Positions 11,850-21,379 of a stretch of 64,000 nucleotides of DNA are shown here, one piece after another. Made by a program: the position numbers and the translations under genes. The notes under the pieces were generated by a model. The model was not told where the DNA came from. It worked only from the letters and a program-made list of their open reading frames with translations, and searched no databases. Origin of the DNA: Gnetum montanum (lineage: Eukaryota; Streptophyta; Gnetopsida; Gnetales; Gnetaceae); NCBI GenBank assembly GCA_015680685.1, contig MNCI01013865.1, positions 117,172 through 181,171 on the forward strand. Direction: 5' to 3'. Position 1 is the stretch's first letter; each line of letters starts with the position of its first letter.

Positions 11850-11868
11850 TGGCACTAGAAGGAGGGCC
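11850..11868 (+). other. Primer binding site, Ogre/Tat-like element
   Basis: TGGCACTAGAAGGAGGGCC begins seven bases after the LTR end. It starts TGG, as expected for pairing with a tRNA 3' CCA. I cannot assign the tRNA. It differs from the tRNA-Asp site used by the Athila-like copies in this window. Confidence 0.5.
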
Positions 11869-12102
11869 TGAACCTCCGATCCACCTTTTACGGGTAACCC
11901 TGTAAGCTATCTGTACCCACTTTCAACCAACATAAATGTAAAACCTCTGTGGTGGTTTATGAGATCATGTGGTACAGATTGGTCACTATGAAGATTCCTT
12001 TGGAATCCTGTAGGGTAGAAAGCCCAATCGTAACTTTGTCTAATTGTCGCCCTTGAAATCTTTACATTTGCTATTATCATCATTGATCGATCTATCCAGA
12101 AA

Positions 12103-14833
12103 ATGGATTCCGTACATGCCACTACTACTGCTATGACTGCCACAGACCTCGGTGCTACAACCGTGAATCCATTCATTGTTCCCGAATCAACAGTTTCCTT
12201 CAGTGTGACGGGTCCTCAGGAAGCGTCATGTCGCTCATTGAGACTGCAGGGTATGGACCCTTCTTTCACCATCTTGACGCCCAAAGAATATAATTTCATT
12301 TGCATTAAAATCCAGGTGAAACTGGTTGTTACCCAAGCTAAACTAGAGGCAAAAAGAAATTATGAATTGATCTACAAAGGGGGTCAAGACTTTACCCCTA
12401 CCGCATACGACTTCATCCTGCTTACTGACCATCATCACGAGCTCATGTCGCAACTTATTATGGCTAAGAATCAAACTACGCATCAGTTTACTATGGAGCC
12501 TCAAAATGAGAAAGAAGAGGACAAATTCTTAGCCCAATCTAGACATGCGGATTCATATCATATCCTCAGCCCCCATACATATGGGAATCCATTATTTCAT
12601 CCTCTTACAAGAGAGAGTATGTCTCTCAACACGGTCAAAACTGCTCAAATGCATGTGCCCATTCCCACTGTCCCACTGATCACTACGCTGTCCCCCTTTC
12701 TTTAGGTGTAGAATCCATCACAAAATAACATAGGGGTAACTCTCCCATCCCAAGTAATTGGTATCTCATCAGTGATACCTGCCTCTACGGCTGCACACTT
12801 CATACCACGAGCATAGGTCGATACCGTGCCTCTAACTCATCCAGTCAAAAACCCAATGCCAAGTTTCTTGTCGCAACCCACAGTAGGGCAACAAATCGTC
12901 CCTATTGTCCAATCACAATGATTTGTTCAACAACCTATGGCCGGTCAATGGACCACACTTGTTACCCAACAACATCAATCTACGCTTTACGGTATGCTGC
13001 CCTTGGTCACGTCTACCGTAAACATTCCACAGTCAACCACGCAACACCCTTACACCCAGCATTCTATGTAGTAGTTGCATGGCACCCAGCCTAGTCAGCT
13101 AGCACTCCCATCCCCATGTTTGGATCAAGCTTTTTAGCTTATTCAAACTCTCATCGAAGAGGTTAAACACCTCAAAGCTACTGGTTCTAATGTGGTACAA
13201 GTCATGGATTTCTACCATGATGATCCAATCAACCCATCGGTCCCTGTTTTGTCATTGCCCCTTGGGATGTCACTTCCCCACTTTACAAAATACAATGGGG
13301 AAGGTGATTCCAATGCTCATTTAGTTACTTTTAGGTCAGAATCCTTGCTACTACAACAATGGCCACATACAATCATCCATGTATTCACTATGTCCTTGAC
13401 AGGTAAGGCCTTAGACTGGTATCGGGCACTTCCACGCTCTTCCATCCTGACTTTGGAAGAGCTGTTGACTCAATTTGTGATGCGTTTCAAATAAAATGTG
13501 AAACTTGAAGTCACATTAGATTAGCTCATGGGAGTTAAGCAAGATCCACTCAAGTCAGTCCAAAGTTTCATACAGCATTGGAGCGCAACCTATCGCGGAG
13601 GCTCATCTACTAGCCATTTTCAAGGGGGGAGTTAATGCCTTCATCAAGTGAAAGTTGTACTACCTCGCTCCTCGCTCCCTAAGCCAAGCCTTCACTCAAA
13701 CTAAGAGCATCCAAGATGTGGCGAAGGCTAGCAAAGAACCAGCATATGTGGCCTACAAAAATTCCAATAGCAAGGGTAAAGACAAGGGTAAAGCTACAAC
13801 AACGATAGTAGCCACGTTAGCTGAGGGTGCTAAAAACAAGAAGAACAACAACAAGGCACCCAGAGCATCTACTAATACCACAGCTAGTGCAAGTAGTGTC
13901 AGCTAGGAAAAACTTGCCCTTGAAATGCCCTCATAGCCAAAATTGAACTTTGAGCGTAAAGATCGCTCAAGGTATATAGCCCTGCCTGTAAACCCTTTAG
14001 AAATTCTAAAGAAACTATTGGGAGCTGGCTATATTTAGAACAAGAAGATATTTGAAGAGGCCCTGAAGCATCATAGATGTCACTATGAACTTCTGAAGAA
14101 CCCTTCCTTGGCCTTGCCTAATGAACCACCAGTTCCTCTGTGTTTCAGGCTGGACCGTTTCTGTGACTACCACAAATTGTGTGGTCATGACATAGATTAC
14201 TACTAGGTGTTGAAAGATGATATTCAATGCATGATTGATAATGGCACTCTGATGTTAGATAGCAGTAGTTTGACATGTCTATAAAACCAGGTGATGCACG
14301 TGTACAAAGATATGTTGAACGCAAACCAAGCAAAGTGCACCATCAATGTGGTGAGTACATACAGTGAGGGCAAGGTACAACCTAGAAAACCCTTTGTGTT
14401 GTGTGTGCCTACTCATTCACACCAGGCAGCAGGTCCTTCCATGTTAACTAGTAGTGCCTCAAGGCAACCCTTTGTTCTTCGAGTGCCTTCTCAAACCATT
14501 ACTCGATCACAAGTTAGCGGTAAAGCCGCGACCACATCTGCACCTACTCCTAAGACACCCTTTGTTCTTAGGATGCAAAAACCACCAGCCACCCCTTTTA
14601 CACAAGGGAAAATCCCTAAACAAAACTGTCAATCTTCATCTAGCGAAATGGAGAGAGAGGATATGACAACCCATACAACCAAGGACCGTCTAGCATTGGG
14701 GCTTGCCCAGCCTAAACCCCTTGCTTCTATACCTTTGCCCACACTTTCCAGAAAAGATAAGGTTACAAAGACACAATCATCTCCTTCCAAGAAAAAGAGA
14801 CACAGCCCTCCGACTGACACCACTTCGCCTTGA
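12103..14833 (+). pseudogene. gag of the Ogre/Tat-like element
   Basis: Starts at the ATG at 12103. 12103-12705 and 13192-13494 share one frame; 13655-13906 and 14291-14833 are in the next frame, so one frameshift lies near 13500-13650. The central part (13192-13494) is a retrotransposon gag domain with FTKYNGEGD, HLVTFRSE, TGKALDWYRALP and LLTQFVMRFK. A knuckle-like segment FCDYHKLCGHDIDYY (about 14155-14200) resembles the CX2H... motif of Tat Gag with the last Cys changed to Tyr. The last third is basic and Ser/Pro-rich with three PFVLR-type repeats. Role in the family: the virus-like particle shell. Broken by five or more stops. Confidence 0.75.
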
Positions 14834-15001
14834 GAAATTCATCTCTTAGGGCGAATGGAAGAGGAAAAAGGGGATAAAAAACCAAGTTGTGAGCAGGACC
14901 TCCTCAATGCCTTTATGCAAGTCAAACAAGCCTTGAAACAAAAGAATACAACATTAAGCCTCTATGACTTGCTCATGACATCCTAGAAACATCGTGAAGC
15001 A

Positions 15002-15499
15002 ATGGTTCGTATGCTAACATCTATACCTGTGGACGAAAGCCTACTAGCTGAAGAAGAAGCAATCCATTCTATCTTGCTTCCCCTCGCTGCTGAAGGACCT
15101 AGGCCCATCCCGTTGACCTTTCACGATGAATCCATTAAGAACGATCCTAAAAAGGGTCAGGTGACAATGGAGCCCATGTTCATCACCATCTGGGTTGGCC
15201 AACACCGGATCCGGAGGATGCATGTAGACAATGGTGTGGCTACTAATGTCATCCCCTATCCTGTAGTGGATAAGCTAGGCCTGATCGATCAAATCAGTCC
15301 TACAACAACATCGTGTCTAAAGTCATTCAATGGGGCACGAGTGCAAGTCAAAGGGACAGTGAACATCAACTTTGTGGAAGGAGACCAATTCCCCACAAGC
15401 ACCACATTCATTTTCGTTGAGGAGATGCCCAGCTTCAATTTGATCCTAGGGAGGTCTTGGTTAGCTCAACTGAGGGCAGTGTCATCGCCTATCCACTAG
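15002..15499 (+). pseudogene. Aspartic protease of the Ogre/Tat-like element
   Basis: 165-codon open stretch in the same frame as the second half of gag and as RT-integrase. The active-site loop reads MHVDNGVATNVIP (family D-[ST]-G-[AS], here DNG, so Ser/Thr is replaced by Asn), followed by LGL and the flap region. The end has FNLILGRSWL, the classic second motif. A gag-pro linker precedes it. The frame ends in a stop at 15499, but coding-like sequence continues to about 15690 (GGEVVIHGDEITPRA). The RT expected next is 5.7 kb away. Confidence 0.8.
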
Positions 15500-16061
15500 G
15501 AGATCCATCTACCTTATGCAGGAGGAGAGGTAGTCATACATGGTGATGAAATAACCCCTCGGGCTATCAACAACATTGAGAGAGAACAAGGTTTGAAAAT
15601 TGAAATTCCAAAAGACCAATCCCCTGTCCAAAATTTCGAACGAGCCAAAACAACTGATGGCAGCCTAGCTTGGCTGAACTACCATTCCAGGGAGAGGACA
15701 GTGACATGAAGGAGCCGAGTCATAAACCTCCCCACCCTTACGATCACTAAATGTGAATGCTATTAAGAAAAAATTACAGGGTTAGTGGTTCAATTGTATG
15801 GCTCAAACATTTATGGGCATCTTTATGCTTTCTATCAGCTTTGTTATTTATGCTTGTCAGTTCCATTTGCTACTTTTACGTATATCTCTACGCATTCCAC
15901 TAGCTATGCCATTTACGTTTACCAATTCCTACTTGTTATATTTATGCATATCTCTATATTTTCTACCAACTACGCTATTTTATCTACATTTGTCCGCTTT
16001 ATGTGTTTAATTTAAACATGTTTTCACACTATCGTCATCTTTCTTCTTTGCTTACTGAAAA
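15500..16061 (+). other. Protease tail and start of the pro-RT spacer
   Basis: About 200 bases still read as protease tail, then coding signal fades. 15785-16010 is T/C-rich with repeated 'ttctaccaactacgc'-like units; both open frames there look like composition artefacts. No canonical splice donor stands out, though an Ogre-type intron could begin near 15700. Confidence 0.4.
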
Positions 16062-16400
16062 TTAGCGAAGGCCTGCAATGGCCTAAAACTAGCGAAGGCC
16101 CGCAATGGCTTAAAACTAGTGAAGGCCTGAAATGGCCCTAAACTAGAAACCCTATTTGTATTTTACGCTTGAATCATATAGCAGCCTGAAATGGCCTTAA
16201 ACTAATAGTTCTATTCATACATTTAGTTCTATCCATGCCTTTATGCTAGAATCAATATGCAGCCCGAAATGGCCTTAAACTAACAATCTCATTAACATTT
16301 TTTTATGCAAAATGGTTTAGGGGCCCAAAATGGCCTTAAAATTTCTTTTACATTATTTTAAGCTAGAAACATATAGAGGCCCGAAATGGCCTTAAACTAA
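16062..16400. repeat. Degenerate tandem repeat, GGCCTTAAACTAA type
   Basis: Three close copies of a ~31-bp unit (AGCGAAGGCCCGCAATGGCC plus TAAAACT) at 16062-16146. Looser copies of CCCGAAATGGCCTTAAACTA follow near 16180, 16260, 16320 and 16380. A related unit lies at 21027-21055, and the AAAACTAGC-AAGG core recurs at 24757-25160. It lies just past the end of the antisense gene. Confidence 0.7.
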
Positions 16401-16587
16401 CAATTCTATTTTTATGCTTACACTAACCGTACCTTCTCATAGTGCTTACACGCATGATTATATATACACTTTACATAAATGAAAACAACAAAAGAACATT
16501 AAAGTTCGTAAGAAATTTGTGTTTATTCATATCCAAATGTATATCATCTTTTGTCCCATTCCATAAATAAAACCATACGTAATCATG

Positions 16588-16818
16588 TTATGCAACCCCT
16601 CTATCGCCGTTGTCTCCTATGTCTCCCAACTCTGCTTCTAAGCCGAGTAAATCGTCCACATAAGGGCCATCCCTTCCATGAGGCATTCCTTCGTGAGGGA
16701 TGCCCTCTTCATAGGGTTCATCCACAAGAGTTTGCTCACTAGGGTGTTGACCTTCTCCATCACGCTCTGTTTCCTGTACACCCGTCTCATCTTGCTCAAG
16801 ACCCTCTTTGCGTACTTC
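16588..16818 (-). pseudogene. Antisense gene, exon 8 and stop codon
   Basis: Acceptor AACTGCAG at 16819. 76 open codons: EVRKEGLEQDETGVQETERD, a His-Glu-rich stretch (EEGIPHEGMPHGRDG), then DDLLGLEAELGDIGDNGDRG and TAA at 16590-16588. Strongly acidic tail. The exon is intact. Confidence 0.6.
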
Positions 16819-16902
16819 CTGCAGTTAGACATATACGTATAATCAAAAAATGTCATTATAGCTACATAGGATAATTAAAAGCTTAATAATGCTAGAATTT
16901 AC

Positions 16903-17719
16903 CTAGGACGGTCCTGCATCAGTTGCAAAAGGAATTTGGTCTAGGCTAACCCATAGACATTGCATAATCTCATCTTCAGTTAGCTCAAACCAAACCCCTT
17001 CTCCCAAATTGGTTCTAGCCTTGACCTTCCCCTTCTCCACACTCTTCCATTGGGGTGGTTCGGGGAAGGAAGAAGGGATGGTAGTTTCCCCCCAGGAAGA
17101 TTCATTTCTCTTTCTAGAGACGTGCTTATCGTCACCTATTCCTAGAACTTCTCAAAAGACTTGGAAGCACCAATGACGTCAAGGAACAATCGCATGGATT
17201 GAGCTTCAATGGAAGAATCTTTGTAATGTTCACAATAAGCGATACTTTCTCACTTATACAATTGTTTATGGTCTTTCTGTGTCTGCCCCCACTCTTGAAC
17301 CCTTGTGCAAAAGTCCTTCTAGTCCTAGTTCTTCTGGGCGAAGAGGTTCATTTGCATCCGTTGCTCAACTAGTTCATGGCTGGTCTGGATGCTGTTTCTA
17401 ACTACGGTTCAGCAGTGAGCGTAATCAATAAAAGCTATCCTCCAGTCCTCCTTATCCATTTCTCAAACTTGCAGGAATTCATTCCATGACCTCAAGTCTC
17501 TGACCTCACTAGTCAGAGACTCTCTCTCCTTCTTCGACTTTTGTAGTTTCTTTCAAAGGTCTTCATTGATGTTCTGATATTCCCACAAGGAGCAAGTCGA
17601 GCATATGGCACATTTACGCATTTCTTCATAAATGCCCCATGGTACATTAGTCACCTCCGATGGAGATTCGACGGTGTCTAGATCGATGGGCTCTGTTGGG
17701 TCCCATCGGAGGCAAGCTC
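16903..17719 (-). pseudogene. Antisense gene, exon 7 (coiled coil)
   Basis: Acceptor CATTAG at 17720. The coding frame runs LRWDPTEPIDLDTVESPSEV, a CAICSTC cluster, then a long charged helix (KKLQKSKKERESLTSEVRDL, HELVEQRMQMNLFAQKN). At least eight TAG/TGA stops interrupt it, nearly all where Q or W is expected. Near 17150 a frameshift is likely. The donor CCTAG/GTAAAT at 16903 leaves phase 0, matching exon 8. The phase with exon 6 is off by one. Confidence 0.5.
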
Positions 17720-17782
17720 CTAATGACAAATAATAGATTAGGCATGATTAAGTAGCGTAATCTTATAACAAAATAGTCATAC

Positions 17783-17919
17783 AATGACCGTAGTGTACTA
17801 TCTCTAGGATCGACATGTTCCAAGAGGCTGATCATGTCATTGATGATGCCTTCCATAGAGGTGAATTTATCAGAAAATTCATCCCAAAGTCGGCTCGCGA
17901 TGGTTGACGAGGGTCCGCC
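17783..17919 (-). pseudogene. Antisense gene, exon 6
   Basis: Acceptor GTGACTAG at 17920. Open frame GGPSSTIASRLWDEFSDKF, then TSMEGIINDMISLLEHVDPR. Donor TT/GTATGA at 17783. Helical composition consistent with the coiled-coil region that follows. Confidence 0.5.
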
Positions 17920-18001
17920 CTAGTCACTTACTACGTAATTAAGTTAGACACCAATGATACTTTGACTACTAATAAAAAAAATCAAGTAACAAATTATCTA
18001 C

Positions 18002-18185
18002 CTCTTCCTATTCTAGTTGGAAGGGTGTCGACACCTTCACCTTCTCTTCTTCCTTCACGCACAAGAGCCTACGCGTCGCTTTCTTTATTAACCAAGGCCT
18101 CCTTTTCCAAAACTGTGGTCCCTTCCTCACACCGTAACACCATAGCCCCTATTTCAGGGATCAGCTGCTCCACAACCCTTTCCTT
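18002..18185 (-). pseudogene. Antisense gene, exon 5 (limits approximate)
   Basis: Frame reads RVVEQLIPEIGAMVLRCEEG, then EKEALVNKES, one TAG, then VREGRREGEGVDTLP, charged and helical. Donor AGAG/GTAGAT at 18002/18001. Candidate acceptors around 18178-18186 do not give the correct phase with exon 4, so a mutated site or a small indel is likely. Confidence 0.45.
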
Positions 18186-18273
18186 CTTTGTTACATAACA
18201 GTTTTAAGAAATTCAGAATTATGCAACATGATAGAAATAGCAACTACAACTACTACACATTTTTCCTACTTAC

Positions 18274-19323
18274 TAGCCAGAGGTTTACTCCTTTGAAACT
18301 TGACCTGCACCTTCTTGCCAGTGCCACCTGCTGGCTCGACAAGAGCCTTGGTTAGACGAGGCCCCTTCCATTGAACTGATGGATCAACTATTTCTGCTAC
18401 CAGGCACTTCCCCCTTGATGCATCGCCAGTGTAAGAGGGGAGCGCCCCACCTACGCTGTCTGGACCCCGTGTTCGAGGTGCCACCACATTCCTAGTCGTT
18501 ATTGAAAATGACTTCCCAATTCCTTTCAGAGGGTCCTGTGACTGGGTAGTGTCAAAAATATGAGAAATCCACTGTTTGGATATCTGGTCATGGTCCTACT
18601 GCACCCAAAATCCATTCCTTTGGACTACCAGAAACTTAGAAAAACACTGGAGACAAGCTATGAAGAAGGCAAAATGCAGGCTGAAATGGGACTCAAGCCT
18701 CTGGCAGAGCCTGATCATTTTAGCATGTAAGCCTTAAGTAAAATAGCTGGCCCAATCGAACTGGGTTCCTTCCTCCATCACCTCTCGCATAATCCAAGCC
18801 TGCTCTATGGTGAGGAACTTCCCTTGTGAGAGTGTTTTGTGGAAGGCGCAAGCTCGAAAAAGGGGGTAAATGGTCTTGGCCACCTCCAACTCGATCCTTT
18901 CATCGGGGATTCCCTTAGTCTTCTTCTTGATGCCTAGCCACTCCTCCAACTCTTCTTGGCACTTCAAGCTTCTCCTCAAATTTTCCTCTATGGGAAGGCC
19001 ATCAGAGGGGACATTGAAAAGGTCATTGAATAGCTGAGCGTCAATATCAAAATTTACATGCATGTTACACACGCGCGTGCAAAGATGTTCAACTTCTTCA
19101 CTAAAGGAGTTAACTAAGGTCAACATTTCACTCACAGGGACATTGGGGATTATAGCCAAAAATAGGTCCATCAGTCTCACTTCTTGAAGGTTATTGGTTA
19201 ACATAGCTGGGGCCGCTCTATGGCCAAGCCAGCATTGTGCTTCCTTTATGTTGCCATAATGGAAGAGAAGGGTGTTTGCCTCATGACCATAGACCATAAT
19301 CATGATCTCTCGAGACTCCTTAA
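18274..19323 (-). pseudogene. Antisense gene, exon 4
   Basis: The longest exon, 350 codons in one frame with two stops (near 18732 and 18600), both readable as decayed Gln codons. N-terminal part: KESREIMIMVYGHEANTLL, then a helical domain with LFNDLFNVPSDGLPIEENL, LEEWLGIKKKTKG and IEQAWIMREVMEEGTQFDW. The style resembles plant transposon-associated domains but I cannot name it. The C-terminal part (18487-18274) is basic and Gly/Pro-rich (TGDASRGKCLV, GGTGKKVQVKFQRS). Donor CTA/GTAAGT. Confidence 0.6.
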
Positions 19324-19411
19324 CTGTAATATAAAATAATACATTAAGACAATTTTACACATCTTTTCACATTAATAGCATTATACAATTGATCATCATG
19401 ACAAGGCTTAC
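19324..19411 (-). other. Antisense gene, intron 3 (88 nt)
   Basis: Donor GTAAGC at 19411-19406, acceptor TATTACAG ending at 19324, A/T-rich between. Exon 3 ends on the first base of a codon, and exon 4 supplies TT to make GTT (Val). Removing it fuses two long open frames without a break, the best evidence that the minus strand was spliced. Confidence 0.75.
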
Positions 19412-19686
19412 CAGGCCCAAATGGCAAAGGAAACAGAGGAATTTTCCTTTGCACATCTATGATGATGAGGGGAGGGTCTAGAGTCCATTCCTCATTCAAC
19501 CATCCAAGTCTCTTACAATTGTTGAAGAACTTGGCGTAGCGGATAGGATATTCTAGGATCTCGAAGGCCAATTGCCCCATGACACCAGCATGTACATTGC
19601 TAATAGAGGTAAATTCCTTTATGGCCCTTTCCACTAAAGACAATGTATCATTGTCACCCAGTAAGCTACTGTCATTGATAAAGAAC
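19412..19686 (-). pseudogene. Antisense gene, exon 3
   Basis: Acceptor TAGTACAG at 19687. The first base completes GG|G from exon 2, and the frame continues FFINDSSLLGDNDTLSLVE, matching the tail of FCP1 domains (D-N-S-L-G...D-L-R-x-Y-L-E). Open to the donor GG/GTAAGC at 19412/19411. It also encodes MGQLAFEILEYP and LGWLNEEWTLDP. The whole exon is free of stops. Confidence 0.65.
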
Positions 19687-19787
19687 CTGTACTATACAAG
19701 ATAGCACATTACCAACTAACACTCAATACAAATCTAAACAATAGAGAACATATTAGAAAACCATAAAAAGAAAACAAAATAACTTAC

Positions 19788-20271
19788 CCACCTGTGTAAT
19801 ACACAATGCCAGGTGGGTTTTGAAAGTAAGTTCCAATGTGACGAGCCACGAACAAAGTGTTATAGGCATAATAATAGTTAAACCTGGGCATCTCCCAGAT
19901 CCAACTCAAAGGCCTCAAACCTTTGGGACACTATTCACGGTCTTGCACTCTACCAGTGTCAATAGCACCATATGTCAGGAAAGTTAGAATACCCTGCGTA
20001 GATCCGACTAGCAGCGTCTCTAGAATAGTTGCAGCCACATCGCCTGGTAAATGTGACCAAACGATTATGCTGTAGTTATGGAGAAAAAATTGTAGGAACT
20101 CCCACGTGCCTCTTCGAAACCATACTGCCTCCCCGCTTATGCAAGCATGAGGGGGAGGAACATTGGCCACAGGGGCACTTATACAGCATAAAACGCCCAC
20201 TACGTTGAGAAAAATTAGGACAAATTTCAACATAATATTGTACAAAAACAAATACACTACCGTTAGACAAA
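19788..20271 (-). pseudogene. Antisense gene, exon 2 (FCP1-like core)
   Basis: Encodes the first beta strand (LKFVLIFLN, where FCP1 proteins have a D-L-N-G nucleophile motif; the Asp is absent), then the AVWFRRGTWEFL helix and HNYSIIVWS strand. An in-frame TAG after VQDRE replaces a probable Gln. Beyond it come CPKGLRPLSWIWE, NTLFVARHIGTYFQNPPGI and VYYTGG. The donor GGTGG/GTAAGT at 19788/19787 is close to consensus and leaves two bases (GG) of a Gly codon. Confidence 0.6.
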
Positions 20272-20646
20272 GCCATCTAGACATAGAAATCTAGAAAATT
20301 ATAGACTACGCTTAAATCACGTGGCTAAAATCGCCCAAACCCTTGCGATAGCGCAAGGTCTGTCTATGACAATGGTGATGAAAGCAATATTGCATATTGC
20401 TCAAGCATAATACCACAAATGTTATGCTACGCATAAATATATACACCACATAAACCCTTGTTTTAACACAAGGTCTCTGTACAAAACCCTTGTTCATAGA
20501 TAATGAAAATAATATCACAAGAAAATAATAGCTTGGTCTGTGTACAAAATAGCAATGCTTGACACAACATGCTTGTTCAAAATAGATATGACTAGGGCAT
20601 TGTAACAAAAAGAACCAAAAATGCAAGCAGATGAGAGGCGGCTTAC
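20272..20646 (-). other. Antisense gene, intron 1
   Basis: A/T-rich, with a GTAAGC donor at 20646. It holds short internal repeats of the type ACCCTTG...ACAAGGTCTCTG near 20338, 20455 and 20490. The open frame inside it (20312-20626) is hydrophobic and low-complexity and is better read as intron. Confidence 0.4.
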
Positions 20647-20765
20647 CAATTCAGTGGGCTGACCTCCCAAACTTTGACCATGGCTTGCGAAGCCTGCTGT
20701 AGGCTTCCTCGCACCTCGTCAATCTTTGCCAATTTGTCATTCTTCCCTCTGACCTTTGGTGCCAT
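20647..20765 (-). pseudogene. Antisense gene, exon 1
   Basis: Begins ATG-GCA-CCA-AAG (MAPKVRGKNDKLAKIDEV...), a basic N-terminus, and ends AATTG before a GTAAGC donor. Open throughout (39 codons plus two bases). A longer frame from 20890 exists in another phase and lacks a fitting donor. The next acceptor is uncertain: joining to GTCTAG at 20272 would give TGA at the seam, so a base change or another acceptor must be assumed. Confidence 0.5.
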
Positions 20766-21379
20766 GACCACAATTGAGCAATTTGGTAAGTCTTTGCAAA
20801 CTGGACTGTTATCCTTTGCTCCTTCTCTCCTTCGACAACATCTAAATTCAAATTCGTGATATCTAACAGCCTATTTTCAACATGAACCATTTACTTATAA
20901 ACCGCATACTCAAAACTAACTGACTCAATGCCTCGATTGAATCGAGACTTTCCTAAAATGCCAATGTCAGTGTGACATGGAACCTAAAGATCGAAGCATT
21001 AATTTTGCAGAGATCACATCAATTACGGTCTAAAATGACCTTAAACTAATACACCTTATCACCTCATAATCAGGTCACATTAATTACAGTCTGTGTAGGG
21101 TATTCAAATTCGGTTAGCTCTACATGCTTGACGATGCCATGCTACACCCTTTCAGCCTATTGACAAAACATCACATGCTATCATTTATGATGCTTAGCTC
21201 ATCACTCTCTAACTACCTTTGAATTTGGAAATTTTGCAAGGCAAATGGATGCAGCTTTATCGGCAACCCTAGCCTTGATAGGCCCATATGGGGAAATCAT
21301 TAGATAGTTCAATCATGCGCTAGTAGAAACCAACCTTTCCCCTTGTGACACAATCATAGTGGCTTCAGAAATATCTCCA
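20766..21379. other. Region upstream of the antisense gene / before RT
   Basis: No clear coding sequence. It contains one copy of the 16.2-kb repeat unit (about 21027-21055). On the minus strand it would hold the promoter of the antisense gene; no convincing TATA box is visible. On the plus strand it would hold the acceptor of an Ogre-type intron; several pyrimidine-AG sites exist, none decisive. Confidence 0.4.

Larger units (their letters stand above)
16588..20765 (-). pseudogene. Antisense spliced gene inside the Ogre/Tat-like element, FCP1-like fold
   Basis: Eight inferred exons on the minus strand, about 1,100 codons, from ATG 20765 to TAA 16588. Exons 2-3 resemble the FCP1/NLI-interacting-factor HAD domain: AVWFRRGTWEFLQFFLHNYS, then IVWS, then AIDTG, NTLF, QNPP and the INDSSLLGDND tail. 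The DxDx(T/N) nucleophile is not visible, and the usual LLLDD before NPP is FVARH, so a phosphatase would be inactive. Exon 4 is mainly helical, exons 6-7 are coiled-coil-like, and exon 8 is acidic. Introns have recognisable GT and AG ends. In-frame stops are nearly all Q or W codons turned to stops. The gene may be a captured host gene or an accessory gene of this lineage; antisense ORFs are known in Tat elements, usually after integrase. Confidence 0.65.

Noticed and set aside
11850-11868. Assignment of a primer tRNA for the Ogre-like element
   Set aside because: I could not match GGCCCTCCTTCTAGTGCCA to a tRNA 3' end with confidence.
15785-16015. Membrane peptide genes on the plus strand
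   Set aside because: Two overlapping frames from a T/C-rich repeat stretch; composition explains them.
16062-16400. CRISPR-like array
   Set aside because: Unequal spacing, degenerate units, plant retroelement context; an ordinary degenerate tandem repeat.
20076-20276. Cys-rich zinc-finger frame (CPCGQCSSPSC)
   Set aside because: It is an alternative phase of exon 2; the other phase extends into the FCP1-like motifs and splices correctly.
20312-20626. Membrane protein gene on the minus strand
   Set aside because: Low-complexity, hydrophobic and lying between exons 1 and 2; better read as intron.
18734-20890. Minus-strand open frames as mere shadows of plus-strand pol
   Set aside because: The plus strand here has no pol motifs; the minus frames join through exact splice sites and carry FCP1-like motifs.
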